Shown: piece after piece, positions 29,042-31,476 of the stretch
How the letters are laid out: every line of letters starts with the position of its first letter
Numbering within the stretch: the first letter of the stretch is position 1
Assembly: GCA_032718475.1 (NCBI GenBank)
Contig: JAUCBJ010004917.1
Location: 1-31,476, forward strand
Reading direction: 5' to 3'
Length of the DNA: 31,476 nt
Origin: Nemertoderma westbladi
Taxonomy: Eukaryota > Xenacoelomorpha > Nemertodermatida > Nemertodermatidae
Notes under the pieces: model-generated
What the model was told of the DNA's origin: nothing
Database searches by the model: none
The model's input: the letters and a program-made list of their open reading frames with translations, nothing else
Made by a program: the position numbers and the translations under genes

Positions 29042-30028
29042 TCAGACTCTACCACTTATGGATAAAACGCACTCAGTTATAAACAGTTTGCTGCAATCGT
29101 GACAATCGCAACGGTATATCGTTCGCTCGTTAACAACAGGAACGTGAGCGCGTGAACAATTCTTCTTGTTACCACAAGAGGGCTCAACAGAAATTCCAGC
29201 AAACATGTTCTCATCACCGATAAAGCTCACCAAGTCGCTGTAGAAATTTTTGGTGCAATGGTGGCACTTTGAGTTGCGAAAGTTTTCAATTGTGAGAGGT
29301 GAAATTCCAGCCTGAATATTTTTCTTGCAGCAGTTTTTGTCAGACCGGCAGCCGGAACTCTTGAATTCTGAAATAATGAATTCCATCTTTACTTCTTTTT
29401 CATTGTTGTTGTCACGGTCAAAGGCCTCACGGAATACGCTATCGTTGCCTTCATCGTGATCATCATCTTCATATATAACGTCCTCTTTTATGGAACATTC
29501 TGCCTTGACCGAATTACTCAATTTTGTTTCGATTCCTTCTGCAGCCTTGCTATCAAGAAAGAGTTTTCTGGAACTAGAGGAAGATGATGAACTAGAGGTT
29601 CTAGATGATGTTGAACTTAGATGTTTGGATTCCAAATTCGTTACTGAAGGAGCATAGGAATGTTTCCTATCTGTTGGGGGAGTTGCCATGTTAACGAATG
29701 TACGTGGTGAGGCGGCTAGTGTATCTGACTTCATTATTTCTTTCGGTTTGGATTTTGTTTCAACTCCACAATATGACAGGCTGGTTCGTCTCCATTGACG
29801 ACAGTACTCTTTCTGTTCTTTGGTAAGTTTTTTTACTCTTGTAGATGATTCTTTATCAAAGGTTTCCTTTTCCACAGCGATGGGTGTCGACTTGACTTTT
29901 CTCTCAATATAAAATTCTCTATCACTAAAGTTACTTTCATCAAGTTCGTCTCCAAATATCTTGTTACCTCCAACAATATAAAATTTTCTATCAGTAAACG
30001 GACTTTCGACCTGTTCTTCGCCATACAT
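29042..30028 (-). CDS. Uncharacterised protein with two cysteine-rich repeat modules
   Basis: The intact 328-codon frame starts at ATG 30028. N-terminal region: two copies of a motif like ES-x-F-[ST]-D-R-x-FYI (residues 8-18 and 31-41). Next is QKEYC-x-QWRR...SLSYC (72-87) with TKSKPK, then a serine-rich stretch (138-153), an acidic stretch (182-195), and two cysteine modules. Module 1 has C227-x5-C233 and C255-H-H-C258. Module 2 has C285-x5-C291 and C309-H-D-C312. In both, C-x5-C ends in KNC and CHxC is followed by xKxF, so the modules are internal repeats that probably bind zinc. I recognise no known family and see no signal peptide or membrane segment. A truncated paralogue lies at 11497-12093 on the same strand. 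Further exons cannot be excluded. Confidence 0.72.
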   Translation of the reverse strand: MYGEEQVESPFTDRKFYIVGGNKIFGDELDESNFSDREFYIERKVKSTPIAVEKETFDKESSTRVKKLTKEQKEYCRQWRRTSLSYCGVETKSKPKEIMKSDTLAASPRTFVNMATPPTDRKHSYAPSVTNLESKHLSSTSSRTSSSSSSSSSRKLFLDSKAAEGIETKLSNSVKAECSIKEDVIYEDDDHDEGNDSVFREAFDRDNNNEKEVKMEFIISEFKSSGCRSDKNCCKKNIQAGISPLTIENFRNSKCHHCTKNFYSDLVSFIGDENMFAGISVEPSCGNKKNCSRAHVPVVNERTIYRCDCHDCSKLFITECVLSISGRV

Positions 30029-30029
30029 T

Positions 30030-31476
30030 TCGTTACAAGTCCATCAAGTTTTGGTAAAGATTATTTTACTGAAATGAATAATAAACAGGGAATTGATCAA
30101 TCATAATATCTCAATTGATAATGCCTAGAATTTCTGACAACATTTTGTTTCTAATAATTGGGGTGTTGATTCGCCTTGAATTTAATTACCAGGTTTCTAA
30201 AAATAACGCAGCTTGATATTGTTGATTAGTTTACCAATGTAAGGCCATCTCATTGGAATACTGTATATATAATTTTATTCAACAATTAAAATCCCCAATT
30301 ATTTTAAATACCCGCAGGTCACAAGATAACGAGAATCCCATTTACGACCCACCTAGCATTTACTTGCCAAACACTGTAGTAACGAATTACTACAGAGTTA
30401 TCGCCTGAACGGCACCGAATATAACAATTAAGCTGTTAATCTTTTGTTTATCGCATTTCAAGTATTTAATTAAGCATACTGTATCCTTGAATTTTACTTA
30501 TTGTTGAGAGGTTATACTGTTCCGACAAAGGTAAGTTTCTCACAGTAATTTAGATTTATAACCAGGGAACCAACCAATAGGGGTTCGTATAATTGTCAGA
30601 TAGTGGAGCACATTGACCGCAAGTGATAATTGTAATCTTCAGCGCCAATTGACCGACCGCAAGATGAATAAATTATCGTTTATTGTTTTAGTTAGAAAAC
30701 ACGCCCACTGTAACCTGCTCCTTTCCATTGATGTTTTATTCAAACCCACTAAACACACATTGGTGTTTGCGGTCATTGACTCATATTTATTCACCATCTT
30801 AAACATCAGAACAAACACGATGTACAATATATAATGCTTACCCACCAAATGATGCATTTTCAATTCTAAATATTTGAAAATGTATTTCAACTTTCATGGC
30901 TACGGTGTAATAAATATTCACATCTTAAATCACCACGCGAGATATGTAAACAATAACTATTCCTTTGACACGGGTCGTGGTTACGTTGTGCATACAATCC
31001 CGACAACCGTATAAACAATAACAATGTTTCAGTATTCCATTTATGGCCTTCAACCGGGGGGCACTGTAGCTGTGTAGGTAGCTGTAGCTGTAGGCCTAAT
31101 GAAATATATGAAGCAGAACATCTCGTCTTATAGTATATGAAGTAGAAACAAAATGGAACGCACGATATAAAATAAGTAATAAGAGATGATATATTTATTA
31201 TTATGCAACTCTCTCATCGTTTCGCGATGACATGTTACATGTAAACAACTTAACCGGATGTTATTTACATACAGTACATAATTAATCATTCATAAGTTTA
31301 GCAAGCACCAAGCACGCTGTACTAAAGGCAGTGAAATGACACATTTTCAACATATTGTCCGACCGATCAATTTATTCTTCTAAATTAAGTATGATATTGT
31401 TAAAAATTAAATAATTTATATTTATATTCTTCGAGACCATGAGATAGTTTGTCGAGATGGGATTGCGCCAATCTAC
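30030..31476. other. No recognisable gene
   Basis: AT-rich sequence with only short open frames that show no composition bias or motif. Small GTAGCTGT repeats lie at 31066-31095. It may be the promoter side of the 328-codon gene. I see no CAAT/TATA arrangement that I would defend. Confidence 0.5.

Overview
The window looks like gene-poor, repeat-rich DNA from a marine invertebrate animal. Genes carry spliceosomal introns, non-coding DNA is AT-rich, and there are remnants of BEL/Pao and LINE retroelements, tRNA-derived SINE-like pieces, inverted-repeat elements and several minisatellites. The short palindrome AGGCCT recurs throughout. An echinoderm or related deuterostome is my guess from the general character of the DNA; I cannot prove it.

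Region 1 (1-1800) starts with a broken DDE-integrase N-terminus set in 21-bp repeats. It is followed by a ~145-bp GACAGAC-type tandem repeat and a 31-bp minisatellite. Region 2 (1850-3038, +) holds the last three exons of an alpha-carbonic anhydrase. All three zinc-binding histidines are present, but the threonine gatekeeper motif is replaced. Its last 71 coding bases and downstream flank (2968-4762) were duplicated in tandem to 4780-8113, and a 1539-bp insertion later split the second copy at 6323-7861. Region 3 (9234-10118, +) is an intact, single-exon GKAP1-like gene.

Region 4 (11497-12093, -) is a truncated paralogue of the uncharacterised 328-residue gene at 29042-30028 (-). In the truncated copy the C-terminus is replaced by a 17-bp minisatellite. 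The intact copy ends in two cysteine-rich modules with matching spacing that I do not recognise. Region 5 (12274-19369, -) is a young, deleted BEL/Pao retrotransposon. It has a long intact gag (DUF1759 and three zinc knuckles) that stops in the first residues of the protease and runs directly into the 3' LTR. The shared LTR segments look identical base for base.

Region 6 (19740-26930) is a pile-up of elements: a 925-bp mariner-like foldback, a tail-to-tail pair of GTTGCC-rich inverted-repeat elements, and four fragments of related LINEs in alternating orientation, all dead. Region 7 (27150-28540) has tRNA-like and SINE-like sequences, a 21-bp minisatellite with an alternating 42-bp order, and a 74-bp duplication. 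I recognise nothing in the last 1.4 kb.

The genes do not form a pathway. The main biology on show is how repeats reshape genes: exon duplication, minisatellite replacement of a coding end, and retroelement deletion. All similarity statements come from reading the sequence and recalling family motifs; no database search was run.
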